Shown here: positions 42,721-55,263 of the stretch, in pieces
How the letters are laid out: each line of letters begins with the position of its first letter
Numbering within the stretch: position 1 is the stretch's first letter
Source: Azotobacter beijerinckii
GTDB lineage: Bacteria; Pseudomonadota; Gammaproteobacteria; Pseudomonadales; Pseudomonadaceae
Assembly (NCBI RefSeq): GCF_900110885.1
Contig: NZ_FOFJ01000015.1
Span: forward strand, 39,629 to 103,628
Reading direction: 5' to 3'
DNA: 64,000 bases
Made by a program: the position numbers and the translations under genes
Notes under the pieces: generated by a model
The model's input: only the letters and a program-made list of their open reading frames with translations
Databases searched by the model: none
What the model was told of the DNA's origin: nothing

Positions 42721-43539
42721 TTACGTGAGCGGGCGGTGTTCCTTCTCCCGTTCATGCAGGCGGTCGGCCAGACGGACGAAGGCGGCCAGGTCCAGCTGCT
42801 CGGGGCGCAGGCTGCCGTCGACACCGGCGGCCTCGATGTCCGCGGCGTCGAGCAGGCCCTTGAGGGTGTTGCGCAGGGTCTTGCGGCGCTGGTTGAAGGC
42901 CTCGCGGACGATCCGCTCGAGCTGCGCCGGGTCCTGCGCCGGGTGCGGCAGGGTGGCGTGGGGGACCAGGCGGACGATCGCCGAGTCGACCTTCGGCGGC
43001 GGGTTGAAGGCGCCGGGGCCGACGTTGAACAGGTGCTCCACCCGGCAGTGGTACTGGACCATGATCGACAGCCGTCCCCAGTCGCCGCCGCCCGGCTCGG
43101 CGGCCAGGCGTTCGACCACCTCCTTCTGCAGCATGAAGTGCATGTCGTGGATCAGTCCGGCATGTTCGAGCAGGTGGAAGATCAACGGGGTGGAGATGTT
43201 GTAGGGGAGGTTGCCGACGATGCGCAGACTGTGCGGTTTGCTGCACAACTGGGCGAAATCGAACTTCATGGCATCGCCCTGGTGCAGGTGGAAGCATGGG
43301 TCGAGGCCGAACTTCATCTTGAGCAGGGGGATCAGGTCGAGGTCGAGCTCGACGACGTCGAGGCGCGCACCACTGCCGAGCAGCCCCTCGGTCAGCGCAC
43401 CCTGGCCCGGGCCGATTTCGACCAGATGCTCGCCGGCGCGGGGATGGATGGCGCGCAGGATGCGGTGGATCACCCCGGCATCGTGCAGGAAGTTCTGGCC
43501 GAAGCGCTTGCGCGCGCGGTGCTGGTACAGCTCGGACAT
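42721..43539 (-). CDS. rsmA: 16S rRNA (adenine1518-N6/adenine1519-N6) dimethyltransferase
   Basis: A 272-residue SAM-dependent dimethyltransferase (KsgA) that acts late in 30S assembly. Motif I is [15 protein letters not shown] (residues about 38-52), and motif IV is [17 protein letters not shown]. The start [20 protein letters not shown] is at 43539. Overexpression confers kasugamycin sensitivity in other species. Confidence 0.97.
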   Translation of the reverse strand: MSELYQHRARKRFGQNFLHDAGVIHRILRAIHPRAGEHLVEIGPGQGALTEGLLGSGARLDVVELDLDLIPLLKMKFGLDPCFHLHQGDAMKFDFAQLCSKPHSLRIVGNLPYNISTPLIFHLLEHAGLIHDMHFMLQKEVVERLAAEPGGGDWGRLSIMVQYHCRVEHLFNVGPGAFNPPPKVDSAIVRLVPHATLPHPAQDPAQLERIVREAFNQRRKTLRNTLKGLLDAADIEAAGVDGSLRPEQLDLAAFVRLADRLHEREKEHRPLT

Positions 43540-43551
43540 GGGACGGCTCCA

Positions 43552-43632
43552 AGCTTCAAGCCACAAGCTCAAAGCGAATGCAAAAAGATGCAGTTTAGCA
43601 GTGAGGTGGCCGCACGCTTCAAGCCGTACGCG
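43552..43632. repeat. REP-like sequence between pdxA and rsmA
   Basis: The 128-base gap between pdxA and rsmA contains AGCTTCAAGCCACAAGCT (43552-43569), an imperfect palindrome. A second copy of CGCTTCAAGCC lies near 43615-43625. The core CAAGCCACA also occurs at 38765-38773 in the other orientation. Probable dispersed REP-type repeats. Confidence 0.5.
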
Positions 43633-43668
43633 GCAGGAAAAGCCCGAAAGGCTGCGGCGCCTCTCGCT

Positions 43669-44667
43669 TCAGCCGACCTGCGGGCGGCCGGCGGCCATCT
43701 GGTAGGCGGTTTCCAGCGCCACCTGCAGGCTGCCGGTATCGACCCGGCCGCTGCCGGCCAGCTCCAGCGCGGTGCCGTGATCGACCGAGGTGCGCACGAT
43801 CGGCAGACCGAGGGTGACGTTGACCGCGGCGCCGAAGCCCTTGTACTTGAGCACCGGCAGTCCTTGGTCGTGGTACATCGCCAGCACCGCGTCGCAGTGC
43901 TCGAGGTGTTTGGGGGTGAACAGGGTATCGGCCGGCAGCGGGCCGACCAACTGCAGGCCTTCGCTGCGCAGACGCTTCAGGGTGGGCTCGATCACCTCGA
44001 GTTCCTCGCGGCCCAGGTGGCCGCCCTCGCCGGCGTGCGGATTCAGGCCGCAGACCAAGATGCGCGGGCGGGCGATGCCGAACTTGCCGACCAGGTCGTC
44101 GTGCAAGATGCGCGTCACCCGCTCCAGACGCTCGGCGGTGATGGCGTCGGCCACCGCGCGCAGCGGCAGGTGGGTGGTGACCAGGGCCACGCGCAGGCCG
44201 GCGGTGGCGAGCATCATCACCACCTGTTCGGTGCCGGTCAGTTCGGCGAGGAATTCGGTATGGCCGGAAAAGGGGATGCCGGCTTCGTTGATCACGCCCT
44301 TGTGCACCGGCGCGGTGATCATGCCGGCGAAGTCGCCGGCGAGGCAGCCCTGGCCGGCGCGGTTCAGGGTCTCCAGGACATAGGCGGCGTTCGCCGGATC
44401 GAGCCGTCCGGTCTGCACCGCGGCGCGCAGCGGAGTGTCCCAGACGTACAGGCGACCGGCCGCGGCGGGGGTGCTCGGCCAGGCGTCCGGCGTGACGGGG
44501 AGGAGCTCGATGTGCAGGCCCAACTGGCTGGCGCGCTCCGCGAGCAGCGCGCGGCTGGCGACGGCGACCAGCACTTGGGGCTGGGCCTGGCGGGCCAGCA
44601 GCAGGCACAGGTCGGGACCGATGCCGGCCGGCTCGCCAGGGGTGAGGGCGAAGCGGCGCGGGCTCAC
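43669..44667 (-). CDS. pdxA: 4-hydroxythreonine-4-phosphate dehydrogenase
   Basis: A 332-residue NAD-dependent enzyme of pyridoxal 5'-phosphate synthesis. It begins [20 protein letters not shown] and has the metal/substrate histidines in [11 protein letters not shown] and [18 protein letters not shown]. The ATG overlaps the surA stop by four bases. Confidence 0.96.
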   Translation of the reverse strand: MSPRRFALTPGEPAGIGPDLCLLLARQAQPQVLVAVASRALLAERASQLGLHIELLPVTPDAWPSTPAAAGRLYVWDTPLRAAVQTGRLDPANAAYVLETLNRAGQGCLAGDFAGMITAPVHKGVINEAGIPFSGHTEFLAELTGTEQVVMMLATAGLRVALVTTHLPLRAVADAITAERLERVTRILHDDLVGKFGIARPRILVCGLNPHAGEGGHLGREELEVIEPTLKRLRSEGLQLVGPLPADTLFTPKHLEHCDAVLAMYHDQGLPVLKYKGFGAAVNVTLGLPIVRTSVDHGTALELAGSGRVDTGSLQVALETAYQMAAGRPQVG

Positions 44668-45965
44668 AGCTTGGTTTCCACGTAAGCCTCGTCGCGGATC
44701 TGGCGCAGCCAGGACTGCAGCTCCTCGTCGTACTTGCGGTTGCGCAGCATGTTGAGCGCCTGCTGTTCGCGGACCTGGGTGCTGCTGTCGGTGGCGCGGC
44801 GGCCGAGTACTTCCAGCACGTGCCAGCCGAACGGGGTCTTGAACGGCCGCGACAGCTGCCCGGCAGGGGTGTTGGCCATCACCTCGCGGAACTCCGGAAC
44901 CAGGGCGTTCGGATCGATCCAGTTGAGGTCCCCGCCGTTCAGCGCCGAACCCGGATCTTCCGAGAAGCTCTTCGCCAGCTCGGCGAAGTCCTCGCCGTTC
45001 TGGATGCGTTCGTAGATACGCTCGATCAGCGCCCGGACCTCGGCTTCGCTGCGGATCTCGCTCGGCTTGATCAGGATGTGGCGAACGTGGACCTCGTCGC
45101 GGACCTGGTGAGCGCTGCCGCCGCGCTTTTCGAGCAGCTTGATGATGATATAGCCGCCCGGGGTACGCACCGGTTCGGTCACCCCGCCGACCGACAGCCG
45201 GCTGACCAGACCGTCGAACGGCGGCGGCAGCTGGGCCGCCTTGCGCCAGCCGATCTCGCCGCCTTCCAGCGCGGTTTCGCCGGCCGAGCGGGCGATCGCC
45301 AACTGGGCGAAGTCGGTGCCGGCGCGCAGCTGCCGGTAGATCTCCAGTACATCCCGCTCGGCGGCCTGGATCATCTCGGGTGAGGCGCCGTCGGGCAGCG
45401 GAATGGTGATGTTGGCCAGGCGAAACTCTTCCGACAGCTGCAGCTTGCCGAGGTCCGAGGCGAGGAAGTTCTGCACCTCGTGGTCGCTGATCTGGATACG
45501 GTCGGCCACCACGCGCTGGCGGACGCGGCTGATGATCATCTCGCGGCGCACCTGCTCGCGGGCATCGTCGAAGGACAGGCCGTCGCGGGCCAGGGCGGCC
45601 TTGAACTGCTCGAGGGTCAAGCCGTTGCGCTGGGCGATGGTCGACATCGCCTGGCTGAGTTCTTCGTCGCCGATGCGGATGCCGGCGCGCTCGCCCATCT
45701 GCAGCTGGATGTTTTCCAGGATCAGGCGCTCCATCACCTGCGCGTTGAGCTGCTCCCGCGGCGGCAACTGGGCGCCACGCTTGGAGATGGTCTGCTCGAC
45801 CTCGTGCAGGCGCTGGTCGAGCTGGCTCTGCATGATCACGTCGTTGTCGACGATGGCGACGACGCGGTCCAGCGGCCGCACCTCGGCATGCACCGCGCTG
45901 CCGAGCAGCAGGGTGGACAGCAGCAGCGGGCGCAGGTGCTTAGTTATCTTTTTGGTACTCTTCAC
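44664..45965 (-). CDS. surA: Periplasmic chaperone/peptidyl-prolyl isomerase SurA
   Basis: A 433-residue periplasmic chaperone for outer-membrane proteins, including LptD. The signal peptide is residues 1-27 ([17 protein letters not shown]). The SurA_N domain (about 30-175) is followed by two parvulin domains (about 180-280 and 290-390). Each carries the typical isomerase strand pattern ([40 protein letters not shown]). The start overlaps the end of lptD by 26 bases. Confidence 0.97.
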   Translation of the reverse strand: MKSTKKITKHLRPLLLSTLLLGSAVHAEVRPLDRVVAIVDNDVIMQSQLDQRLHEVEQTISKRGAQLPPREQLNAQVMERLILENIQLQMGERAGIRIGDEELSQAMSTIAQRNGLTLEQFKAALARDGLSFDDAREQVRREMIISRVRQRVVADRIQISDHEVQNFLASDLGKLQLSEEFRLANITIPLPDGASPEMIQAAERDVLEIYRQLRAGTDFAQLAIARSAGETALEGGEIGWRKAAQLPPPFDGLVSRLSVGGVTEPVRTPGGYIIIKLLEKRGGSAHQVRDEVHVRHILIKPSEIRSEAEVRALIERIYERIQNGEDFAELAKSFSEDPGSALNGGDLNWIDPNALVPEFREVMANTPAGQLSRPFKTPFGWHVLEVLGRRATDSSTQVREQQALNMLRNRKYDEELQSWLRQIRDEAYVETKL

Positions 45966-48699
45966 GTTCGGTGTACCCTTCGATGCCTTGGCTGAGGAAC
46001 GCGTCCACCTTGCTGCCGGCCACGCCGCCGAGGCCTTTGAACACGACCTGGAAGAAGATGCCCTGGTCGGCCTGGTCGTTCTTGTTCGGGTTGAGGTTGT
46101 CCTCGTTGTAGCCGATCCAGTAACGCTCGATCACGCGCAATTTCCAGCAGCAGCTGTCGTACTCGAAGCCGCCAAAGGCATCCAGGGTGCGGCTGCGGCT
46201 GTAGTCGTACTGCCAGCGGGCGATGGCGCTCCACTGCGGAACGAGCGGCCAGATGGTCGAGAAGTCGTGCTGCTTGATCTTGTAGTAGTCCTTGATGTAG
46301 TTGGGGTCGCCCGGTTTGCCGAAGTCGGTGCTGTAGTCCCAGGTGCCGTTGGCCTGGTTGTAGCGCATCACGTCCTTGCGATAGCGATAGCCCAGGTTGA
46401 CGATCTTGCTCGGATTGTCGGCCGGCTGGTAGTGGAACATCGCGTTGCCCGAGCGGGTTTCGTGGGCGTCCGGGTCCCAGTTGAACGCGGAGGTCAGGCG
46501 CCAGTCGTGGTTGAAGCGGTACAGGTACTCCAGGGCGTAGGGCGAAATCCCGGACTTGGAGTCGTCGCGCGTCTTGTAGTCCACGCGCGGCATCTGCACC
46601 CGGCGATCCTTGAAGTAGATGGTCTGGCCGAAACTGACGCGCTGGCGCTCGAAGCCGTTGTTCTCGATCAGGCTGCTGGTCACGCCGAGCGACAGCTGGT
46701 TGGCGTCGCCGATGCGGTCCTTGCCGGTGAAGCGGTTGTCGCGCCACAGCGAGGCATAGCTGAAGACGTGCTCGCCGGTGTCGAACACCGGGATGTCCTT
46801 CTGGTTGCGGTACGGCACATAGAGGTAGTACATCCGCGGTTCCAGGGTCTGGCGGAAACCCTTGCCGAACCAGTTGACGTTGCGGTCGAAGTAGAGGCTG
46901 CCGTCCAGGCTGGCGATCGGCACGGTGCGGTCCGGGGTGTCGTCGTAGTGCTCGCCGGCAGCGGCCATCTCCTGCTTGCCCTTGCTGTCCAGGCTCAGGT
47001 CGTAGCGGGTGTGGGCGACCTTGACCGAGGGCTTGAGATAGCCCCAGGTCCACTCCAGCGGCAGGCTGACGCCGGGCTCCAGATGGATGCGGTCGCCGTC
47101 GGCGCGGTCCAGGCCGGTGATGTTCTCGTCATACCAGGGCTGCGGGTTGCCGCTCTGGTTGATGAAGTTGCCGCGGCGCAGGCTGCGCTCGAACTTGACG
47201 TACTCGGTGCCGTAGGTGAAGTGCAGGCCTTGCGGCTGATACGGCAGGAAGCCGTCGAGACTGACCTGCGGCAGGCGGTCGTAGGGCGTGGTGTCGCTGA
47301 TCGTGCTGCGTTCGAGGGCCTGGACGTTGAGGCGCGCGGTGAAGGTGTCGCCACGCCAGGTCAGGGTGCCGCGCTGGTTGAGGAAGTCCGGCTGGCGGAT
47401 GCCCAGGCTTGTCTGCATGTCCTGGAAATAGTAGGGGTCGCTGATGTCGGTGTAGTCGACCTCGGTCAGCAGGCGCGAATTCAGCCCGCCGGTGTGCTGC
47501 CAGTTGTACATCCAGCGCTGCTTCTGGTACTCCGACTGCTGCTTGCGCTCGTTGTCGCTGTCGTCCAGGTAGCCTCCGCCGACCTGGCCCTCGCTGGTCT
47601 TGGTCAGGTAGCGCACTTCGCCCTCCATCAACAGGCCGCGGTCGGCCATGTAGGTCGGGTAGAGGGTCGCGTCGTAGTTCGGCGCCAGGTTGAAGTAGTA
47701 GGGCGTCTGCAGGGCAAGGCCGCTGCCCGAGCTGCCGAAGCTCGGCATCAGGAAGCCGGACTGGCGGCGATCGTCGATCGGGAAGCGGATGTACGGGGTG
47801 TAGAAGACCGGCAGGTCGCGCATCCGTAGCGTCACGTGGGTGGCGTTGCCGACCCCGGTGGCCGGGTCCAGCGTGATGTTCTTGCCCTTCAGGGTCCAGG
47901 TGTTGCTGCCCGGCTCGCAGGTGGTGTAGGTGCCGTCCTTGAGGCGGATGATCGCGGTTTCCTCGCGCTTGGCGGTGAGCGCGCTGCCGCGGACGTGGCC
48001 GCGATGCATGACGTACTCGGCGTTGTCCACCTGCGCCTCGCCGTTGTCCAGCAGGATCTCGGCGCGGTCGCCGACGACCAGTACGCCCTCGTCACGCAGC
48101 CTGACGTTGCCGGACACCTCGCCCTTGTTCTCCAGCTGATAGAGGCGCGCCTCGTCGGACTCCACCTGCATGCCGCCCCGGCGCAGGACCACGTCGCCGG
48201 CGATCGCCGCGACCTGCTTGTCCTGGTCGTAGCGCGAGGCCTTGGCGGAGACGTAGGTCGGCGCTTCGCGCATCGGCGTCTTGTCGTCCATCCCCACGCG
48301 GGGCGGCTCGACGTAGGCGCCGGCGCAGTAGGGGCCGGTTTCCGCCAGTTGTGCCGGGGTGAGCTTCTCCCGCGGCACCCAGTCCAGGTGGCTGTAGTCG
48401 CTGCTGCGCGAGGCCAGGGCAAAGCCTTCGCTCTTGGTGACCAGGGTCGCCGCGGCTCCTTCCTGGGCCTCCTGGGCGGAAGCGGCCTGTCCGCCGGCCA
48501 TGGCGGCGGCCTCGTGCGGGCGCGGTGGCCGGGGTTTGGCAGCGCTCTTCGGCGCGCAGTTCCAGCCGCCGGTGGCCGAGGCCTGGCAGTCGAACTGGTC
48601 GGCGGCGAGCAGGCGGGCCGAACCCAGGACCAACAGGCTGCCGGTGACCAGAAGGGGAAACTTTCGGCGGAACAACGAGCGGGGAGGAGTGAGGGCCAT
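45940..48699 (-). CDS. lptD: LPS-assembly outer-membrane protein LptD
   Basis: A 919-residue protein that, with LptE, inserts lipopolysaccharide into the outer membrane. A signal region is at residues 1-33, followed by a soluble OstA/LptA-like domain (about 150-300) and a large beta barrel. Cysteines [13 protein letters not shown] near the N-terminus and the CC pair in [13 protein letters not shown] near the C-terminus fit the inter-domain disulfides known in LptD. First gene of the envelope operon, divergent from amgK. Confidence 0.97.
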   Translation of the reverse strand: MALTPPRSLFRRKFPLLVTGSLLVLGSARLLAADQFDCQASATGGWNCAPKSAAKPRPPRPHEAAAMAGGQAASAQEAQEGAAATLVTKSEGFALASRSSDYSHLDWVPREKLTPAQLAETGPYCAGAYVEPPRVGMDDKTPMREAPTYVSAKASRYDQDKQVAAIAGDVVLRRGGMQVESDEARLYQLENKGEVSGNVRLRDEGVLVVGDRAEILLDNGEAQVDNAEYVMHRGHVRGSALTAKREETAIIRLKDGTYTTCEPGSNTWTLKGKNITLDPATGVGNATHVTLRMRDLPVFYTPYIRFPIDDRRQSGFLMPSFGSSGSGLALQTPYYFNLAPNYDATLYPTYMADRGLLMEGEVRYLTKTSEGQVGGGYLDDSDNERKQQSEYQKQRWMYNWQHTGGLNSRLLTEVDYTDISDPYYFQDMQTSLGIRQPDFLNQRGTLTWRGDTFTARLNVQALERSTISDTTPYDRLPQVSLDGFLPYQPQGLHFTYGTEYVKFERSLRRGNFINQSGNPQPWYDENITGLDRADGDRIHLEPGVSLPLEWTWGYLKPSVKVAHTRYDLSLDSKGKQEMAAAGEHYDDTPDRTVPIASLDGSLYFDRNVNWFGKGFRQTLEPRMYYLYVPYRNQKDIPVFDTGEHVFSYASLWRDNRFTGKDRIGDANQLSLGVTSSLIENNGFERQRVSFGQTIYFKDRRVQMPRVDYKTRDDSKSGISPYALEYLYRFNHDWRLTSAFNWDPDAHETRSGNAMFHYQPADNPSKIVNLGYRYRKDVMRYNQANGTWDYSTDFGKPGDPNYIKDYYKIKQHDFSTIWPLVPQWSAIARWQYDYSRSRTLDAFGGFEYDSCCWKLRVIERYWIGYNEDNLNPNKNDQADQGIFFQVVFKGLGGVAGSKVDAFLSQGIEGYTEREEYQKDN

Positions 48700-48821
48700 C
48701 TGAGTTTATGTCCGGGCTTCCTGTGCGCCAACCGCCGGTGCGGCACGGCCTTCGATAGGCTGGAGTAAGATCGGCCATAATAAAGCAATGCGTCTGGCAA
48801 CGGCTAGGTCCGTAGGAGTAG

Positions 48822-50513
<1,692 letters not shown>

Positions 50514-50515
50514 GG

Positions 50516-51277
50516 ATGGTCTGGCCGTTCGCCCTGCTGGGCGCCCTGGCCGGCCTGTTGCTGGCCGGCTTGAGCGGTGCCGCGCTCGGTGGCCTGCTCG
50601 GCCTGCTGCTCGACCGTCGGCTGAAGCTGCGTTCCTGGCGGCAGTTGGCCGAGCGCCTGGGGTTGCGTCGGGCACCGGACGACCACGAGCTGCTCTTCCA
50701 CCTGCTCGGTCGTCTGGCCCGGCGCGAGGGGCCGGTGCAGGAAACCCATCTGCGCCAGGCCTGTCGCGAGATGGGCGAACTCGGCCTGGACGCCCGCGCG
50801 CGGCAGGCCGCCAGCCGGATCTTCGCCCACGGCATGCTCGGCGTCGACGGGCTGCGCCGTTCGCTGCAGCGCCTGAGCGGCCAGGCCGAGCGCGTCGAGC
50901 GCCTGCTGCGCGCCTGCTGGCGGATGGCCTGGGCCGACGGCCGGGTGACGCCTGCCGAGCGCGAGCTGATGCTGCTCTGGGGACGCTGGCTGGGGCGCAG
51001 CAGCGCCCAGGTCGAGGCGCTCGGCCGCGATTGCGCGCCCCTGCCGGCACCGCCCGCCGCCGACGACTACCGAGAGGCTCTGCGTCTGCTCGGCATCCAC
51101 GCCGACAGCGACCCGGCGACCATCAAGCGCGCCTACCGCCGGCTGCTCAGCCGGCACCACCCGGACAAGCTGGCCGGCGCCGGGGCGAGCCCGGCGCGGC
51201 TGCATGCCGCCACCGCGCGGACCCGCGAGCTGCACGAGGCCTATCGGCTGGTCCGCGACCGCCACGGATTCCGCTAG
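50516..51277 (+). CDS. djlA: DjlA-like membrane-anchored J-domain co-chaperone
   Basis: A 253-residue protein. A glycine-rich membrane segment at residues 4-32 is followed by a TerB-like helical domain (about 55-165) and a C-terminal J domain. The J domain contains the HPD motif (SRHHPDKLAG) that stimulates DnaK ATPase. It starts two bases after the murU stop and completes a three-gene unit. Confidence 0.93.
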   Translation: MVWPFALLGALAGLLLAGLSGAALGGLLGLLLDRRLKLRSWRQLAERLGLRRAPDDHELLFHLLGRLARREGPVQETHLRQACREMGELGLDARARQAASRIFAHGMLGVDGLRRSLQRLSGQAERVERLLRACWRMAWADGRVTPAERELMLLWGRWLGRSSAQVEALGRDCAPLPAPPAADDYREALRLLGIHADSDPATIKRAYRRLLSRHHPDKLAGAGASPARLHAATARTRELHEAYRLVRDRHGFR

Positions 51278-51348
51278 GGGATAGTCCTGCCGGCCCCGGC
51301 GGGCCCACTGCGGGACGGCCGCGCCGTGCGACCAGCGCGGGCGCATCA

Positions 51349-51834
51349 TTATTGCTGGACTGGCTCGCCCAGCAGGCTTTCCACGGCATGGACCGCCGCC
51401 CGGGCGCAGAGCACGTCCTCCTGCTCGGAGGCTCCCGACACGCCGATAGCCCCCACGGTCACGCCGTGCTGCAGGAACGGTTCTCCACCGCCGAACAGGG
51501 CGATGCGCGGCTGGAGCGGCAGTCCCTGGCGGACCGCCGCCGAGCGGCTTTCCAGGCGAGCCTCCCAGGCGCTGGTGGAGAAGCCGAAACCGACCGCCGT
51601 CAGGGCCTTGTTCAAGGCGATGTCGCGGCTCTGCAGCGTCGCGCCGTCCATGTGCGCCAGGTGAATCAGGTGGCCTGCCGCATCGACCACGGAGACGCTG
51701 ACCCGGACCGACAGTTCGGCAGCCTTGTCCAGCGCCGCCTGTAAGGCCTGCATGGCCAGCGGCAGGGTAACCGTGCCGACCTGGCGCAGGTAACGGGAGT
51801 TGCCATTCGTGGTGTGGCTATCGGAACGCTTCAC
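51349..51834 (-). CDS. HbpS/GlcG-family (DUF336) protein
   Basis: A 161-residue protein of the haem-binding HbpS/GlcG family. It carries LPLAMQALQAALDKAAELSV, VVDAAGHLIHLAHMDGA and PLQPRIALFGGGEPFLQHGV. The GTG at 51834 with GAGG seven bases upstream is chosen; an ATG at 51885 is also in frame. Such proteins often sit at the end of organic-acid catabolic operons; ligand unknown. Convergent with djlA. Confidence 0.85.
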   Translation of the reverse strand: MKRSDSHTTNGNSRYLRQVGTVTLPLAMQALQAALDKAAELSVRVSVSVVDAAGHLIHLAHMDGATLQSRDIALNKALTAVGFGFSTSAWEARLESRSAAVRQGLPLQPRIALFGGGEPFLQHGVTVGAIGVSGASEQEDVLCARAAVHAVESLLGEPVQQ

Positions 51835-51921
51835 AATCGAACCTCGGTGTAAATGAAATGGTCGGTGGCCGTCGCCGTGGGGCATCCCACGGCGAGGCGT
51901 TCGGAACGTGCGGGCTTTTGC

Positions 51922-53358
51922 TCAGAACGGCACCGCCCTCGCGTGTGTCGCATCCTGCGGGTCGTCCAGGTCGCGGTTGCGCGTTTCCGGCATCTTGAAG
52001 GTCGTGTAGATCGTCGCCAGGGTCAGCAGCGCCAGGTAGCAGGCAATCGGAAACCAGGCGCCGACGGCGGCCTGCGGGTCGTCGGGGTTCATCGAGACGA
52101 CCACCGCGATGATCGCCGCCCCGACCATGGGCGCGATGCCGCCGGCAATGGCGGCGGAGGCTTCCCGGGCGAGAGATACCCCCATGTAGCGATGGCGGGC
52201 GCCGAACAGTTCCGGCATGAGCGCGGCCTGCGTGCCGAACATCCCCCAGGTGCCGATCCCGAGCGCGATGGCGATGGCGATCACGCTGGCGACGACGTTG
52301 CCCAGGCTCAGGATCCACCAGACCGGAAACGCCAGCAGCAGCTGGAGGATCGCGAAACCGCGGTACACGACGACGCGCCCGAACGCGTCGCTCAACTTTC
52401 CGGCGATCGGTACGGTGCAGGCGCCGACGAGGGCCGCACAGATCAGGGTGATCACGCCGACCGGTCCCTTGAGGCCGATGACCCCGACGATGAAGCTGAC
52501 GGCGAGCGCCTGGTAGATGGAGGAGCCGCCATTTTCCGCGAGCCGCAGTCCGACGCCGATGAGCAGCGTGCGCCTGGAGTCCTTGAGGACGCTTTTCAGC
52601 GGGTTGTCGGAGGTCCGCTTGTGCGCCTGCATCCTGATGAAGGTCGGCGACTCTTTCAGCCGCAGGCGCATGTAGAGGCCGACGCCAATGATGATGACGC
52701 TGAGGAGGAACGGCACCCGCCAGAGCCAGGTCTCCGTGATGCGGGCCGGGTCGCTGACCATCAAGAGGTAAACCGCCGCGGCGAGCAGCGTGCCGATCTG
52801 GATGCCCAGGAACGGCAGGGCCGCGTAGAAGCCCCGCCGACCCGCTGGCGCGTACTCGGTCATCATGACGGCGGCGCCGGCCTGTTCGGCCCCGGCGCCG
52901 AGCCCCTGGAGCAGCCGCAGCACGACGAGCAGTACCGGCGCCAGATAGCCCGCCGTCTGGAAGGTCGGCAGGGCGCCGATCAGCGCGCTCGACACGCCCA
53001 TCAGCAGGACGGTGGCGGAGAGCACGAACTTGCGTCCCAGGCGGTCGCCGAGCAGGCCGAACAGGATGCCGCCGAGCGGCCGTATGGCAAATCCCAGGAA
53101 GTAGGTGCCGAAGCTCGCGATCAGGCGCATCTCCGGGGTTTGCTCGGGAAAGAACAGCGGACCGAAGATGAGTGCCGAGGCCAGGGTATACAGCGCGAAG
53201 TCGTAGTATTCGAGGGCGCTGCCGAGCGAGCAGGCCCAGGCGGCGCGCCGCAGGTCCCGTGCCGGGATCGCGTCGCCGTGGTGTGCCGCGCCGTCCGTGG
53301 CCGGTCGCTCGTCGTCGAGCGCTAGCGGATTGACTGTTGTTGGAGTTGTAGTCGTCAT
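51922..53358 (-). CDS. MHS-family (ShiA-like) MFS symporter
   Basis: A 478-residue twelve-segment transporter of the metabolite:H+ symporter family, as ShiA, ProP and related proteins. Signature residues are SALEYYDFALYTLASALIFG in the first segment and the GDRLGRK loop after the second. Position next to a shikimate/quinate dehydrogenase homologue suggests shikimate or a related hydroaromatic acid as substrate, which is inference. Confidence 0.88.
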   Translation of the reverse strand: MTTTTPTTVNPLALDDERPATDGAAHHGDAIPARDLRRAAWACSLGSALEYYDFALYTLASALIFGPLFFPEQTPEMRLIASFGTYFLGFAIRPLGGILFGLLGDRLGRKFVLSATVLLMGVSSALIGALPTFQTAGYLAPVLLVVLRLLQGLGAGAEQAGAAVMMTEYAPAGRRGFYAALPFLGIQIGTLLAAAVYLLMVSDPARITETWLWRVPFLLSVIIIGVGLYMRLRLKESPTFIRMQAHKRTSDNPLKSVLKDSRRTLLIGVGLRLAENGGSSIYQALAVSFIVGVIGLKGPVGVITLICAALVGACTVPIAGKLSDAFGRVVVYRGFAILQLLLAFPVWWILSLGNVVASVIAIAIALGIGTWGMFGTQAALMPELFGARHRYMGVSLAREASAAIAGGIAPMVGAAIIAVVVSMNPDDPQAAVGAWFPIACYLALLTLATIYTTFKMPETRNRDLDDPQDATHARAVPF

Positions 53359-53398
53359 GGTGTTTCCTCGGGGTGCCTTGGCGGATCTTGTTGTGGGC

Positions 53399-54214
53399 TT
53401 ACAGGTGCAGGCGCTCGATCTCGTGCAGCATCGCGCGCTCCATCACGTCGATGGGCGCGTCGTGGCCGGTGTAAAGCTCGATTTGCCGGCAGGCCTGGTG
53501 CACGAGCATGCGGGTGCCGGCGACGGTCGCGCAGCCCAACTGCCGGGCCTGTCGCAGGAGCGCCGTTTCGACCGGAAGGAACGCCACGTCCATCACGATC
53601 AGGTGGGGGGCCAGCCGGCCGTCCAAGGGGTTCACGTCGGGCTGCTTGAAGCCGGCCGAGGTCGCGTTGATGACGATGTCGAAGGCCTGGGCCTCGAAGT
53701 CGTCGAGCGACCCGCCGAAATCGACGCCCAGCGCGTCGGCGAGCGCCTTGCCGCGTTCCGCGCTGCGATTGAAGACCTTTACCCGGGCGCCGGCCTGCCG
53801 GCAGCCGTAGACGACCGCCTTCGCCGCGCCGCCGGCACCGATGACCGCGACGCGCTTGCCGGCCGGATGGATCGCTTCCCGCAAGGCCCGTACCGCACCC
53901 AGGTAGTCGGTGTTGTAGCCGGTCAGCACGCCGTCCCGGTTGTCGATCGTGTTGACCGCACCGATCGCCCGGGCCGACGCGTCGATGGCGTCGAGGTAGG
54001 GCATCACTGCCGATTTGTACGGCATGGAGACGTTCATCCCGCGCACGCCCAGGGTCCGTATCGCCTGGACGGCGTTGCGCGGGTCCTCGACGCCGAAACA
54101 CACGAAGGTGTAGTCGAGGCCGAGTGCCCGGTAGGCGGCGTTGTGGATCTTCTCGCCCAGTGAGAAGGGTTCTCCCATGATCGAGCCGCACAGGGTGGGA
54201 ATGGAGCGGGGCAT
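53399..54214 (-). CDS. Shikimate/quinate dehydrogenase homologue (AroE family)
   Basis: A 271-residue AroE-family enzyme. The substrate part has the catalytic lysine K67 in NVSMPYKSAVMPYLDAID. The NAD(P) domain has GAGGAAKAVVYGCRQAGARV and NRSAERGKALAD. The start reads CGSIMGEPFSLGEKIHN, unlike the usual biosynthetic AroE start, so a catabolic (quinate or shikimate) enzyme is likely. Genes on both sides fit a catabolic cluster. Confidence 0.88.
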   Translation of the reverse strand: MPRSIPTLCGSIMGEPFSLGEKIHNAAYRALGLDYTFVCFGVEDPRNAVQAIRTLGVRGMNVSMPYKSAVMPYLDAIDASARAIGAVNTIDNRDGVLTGYNTDYLGAVRALREAIHPAGKRVAVIGAGGAAKAVVYGCRQAGARVKVFNRSAERGKALADALGVDFGGSLDDFEAQAFDIVINATSAGFKQPDVNPLDGRLAPHLIVMDVAFLPVETALLRQARQLGCATVAGTRMLVHQACRQIELYTGHDAPIDVMERAMLHEIERLHL

Positions 54215-54334
54215 GGTGCTTTCCTTTGGTGATGGAGCCGGTTTGTCGAGGGGTGAAGGGCGCCCGCGGCCGGCCCTGTTCGCCGACCGGCCTGGCGAGC
54301 CTGTCCTGGTGGGGGCGTGCCGTTGTCGGGGGCT

Positions 54335-55108
54335 CTAGACGACGCTGGTCAGTCCGCCGTCCACATAGAGCATCTGGCCGTTGACGAAGTCCGAGGCCGC
54401 CGAGGCGAGGAACACCGCGGCTCCGCACAGCTCCTCCGGCTTTCCCCAGCGGCCGGCCGGCGTGCGCTGGCATAGCCACGCGGAGAAGTCCTCATCGTCG
54501 AGCAGCGCGCGGTTGAGTTCGGTCTGGAAGTACCCCGGGGCCAGCCCGTTGGCCTGGATGCCGTAGCGGGCCCAGTCCGCGCACATGCCGCGGGTGAGCA
54601 TGCGCAGCGCGCCCTTGGTGGCGGCGTAGGGGGCGATCGAGGGCCGGGCCAGCTCGCACTGCACGGAACCGATGTTGATGATCTTGCCGCGCCGCCGCTC
54701 GATCATGCGGCGGGCGACGGCCTGGGAGACGTGGAAGACGCCGTCGAGATTGGTGCGCACGAGGTCGTGCCACTGCTCGGAGCCGAATTCCTCCAGCGGC
54801 GCGCGGTGCTGGATGCCAGCGTTGTTGACCAGGATGTCGATGGGGCCGAGGCGCTCCTCCAGGTCGGCGATGGCGGTCCGGACCTGCGCGCCGTCGGTGA
54901 CGTCGAAGACCGCGAATTCCGCCGCGAAACCCTCCTCGCGCAACGCCTGGCAGGCCGCCCGGCTCCGTTCGACCGCTCGCCCGTTGAGCACCACCGCCGC
55001 GCCGGCCTGTGCCAGGCCGCGCGCCAGTTCCAGGCCGATCCCCCGGCAGGAGCCGGTTATCAGGGCTTGCCGGCCGTCGAGGCGAAATCGATCATCTCGA
55101 TTTATCAT
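54335..55108 (-). CDS. SDR family oxidoreductase (gluconate 5-dehydrogenase-like)
   Basis: A 257-residue classical short-chain dehydrogenase. It has the cofactor motif TGSCRGIG (residues 18-25), NNAG near 95-98, and the catalytic triad S148, Y161, K165. Similarity is to IdnO/gluconate 5-dehydrogenase-type enzymes, but its substrate in this cluster is unknown. First gene of the leftward cluster, divergent from the LysR gene. Confidence 0.85.
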   Translation of the reverse strand: MINRDDRFRLDGRQALITGSCRGIGLELARGLAQAGAAVVLNGRAVERSRAACQALREEGFAAEFAVFDVTDGAQVRTAIADLEERLGPIDILVNNAGIQHRAPLEEFGSEQWHDLVRTNLDGVFHVSQAVARRMIERRRGKIINIGSVQCELARPSIAPYAATKGALRMLTRGMCADWARYGIQANGLAPGYFQTELNRALLDDEDFSAWLCQRTPAGRWGKPEELCGAAVFLASAASDFVNGQMLYVDGGLTSVV

Positions 55109-55199
55109 GGATAGCTCCTGGTGAAAGGCGGCTCGTTGGGAGTGTTCTCTGCGTTGCGTACCACTTCACCGCAGCTTGCACGGCGCGTCCAATTGTCGT

Positions 55200-55232
55200 T
55201 GCTGATGCTGTTATCAGGATTCATGATCAGCA
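55200..55232. promoter_or_regulatory. Candidate LysR operator between the SDR and LysR genes
   Basis: CTGAT-GCTGTT-ATCAG (55202-55217) is a short dyad. A further dyad TGCTGAT ... ATCAGCA spans 55200-55232. They lie 32-64 bases before the LysR start and about 92-124 bases before the SDR start, the usual position of a LysR binding site. The sequence does not fit a strict T-N11-A box. Confidence 0.4.
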
Positions 55233-55263
55233 CCAACAGCCGCTTCGCAGGAAAAGAAAACCC

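Noticed and set aside
42679..44685. Long plus-strand frame over rsmA and pdxA
   Set aside because: Alanine/glycine/glutamine-rich shadow frame; both genes on the minus strand are clear.
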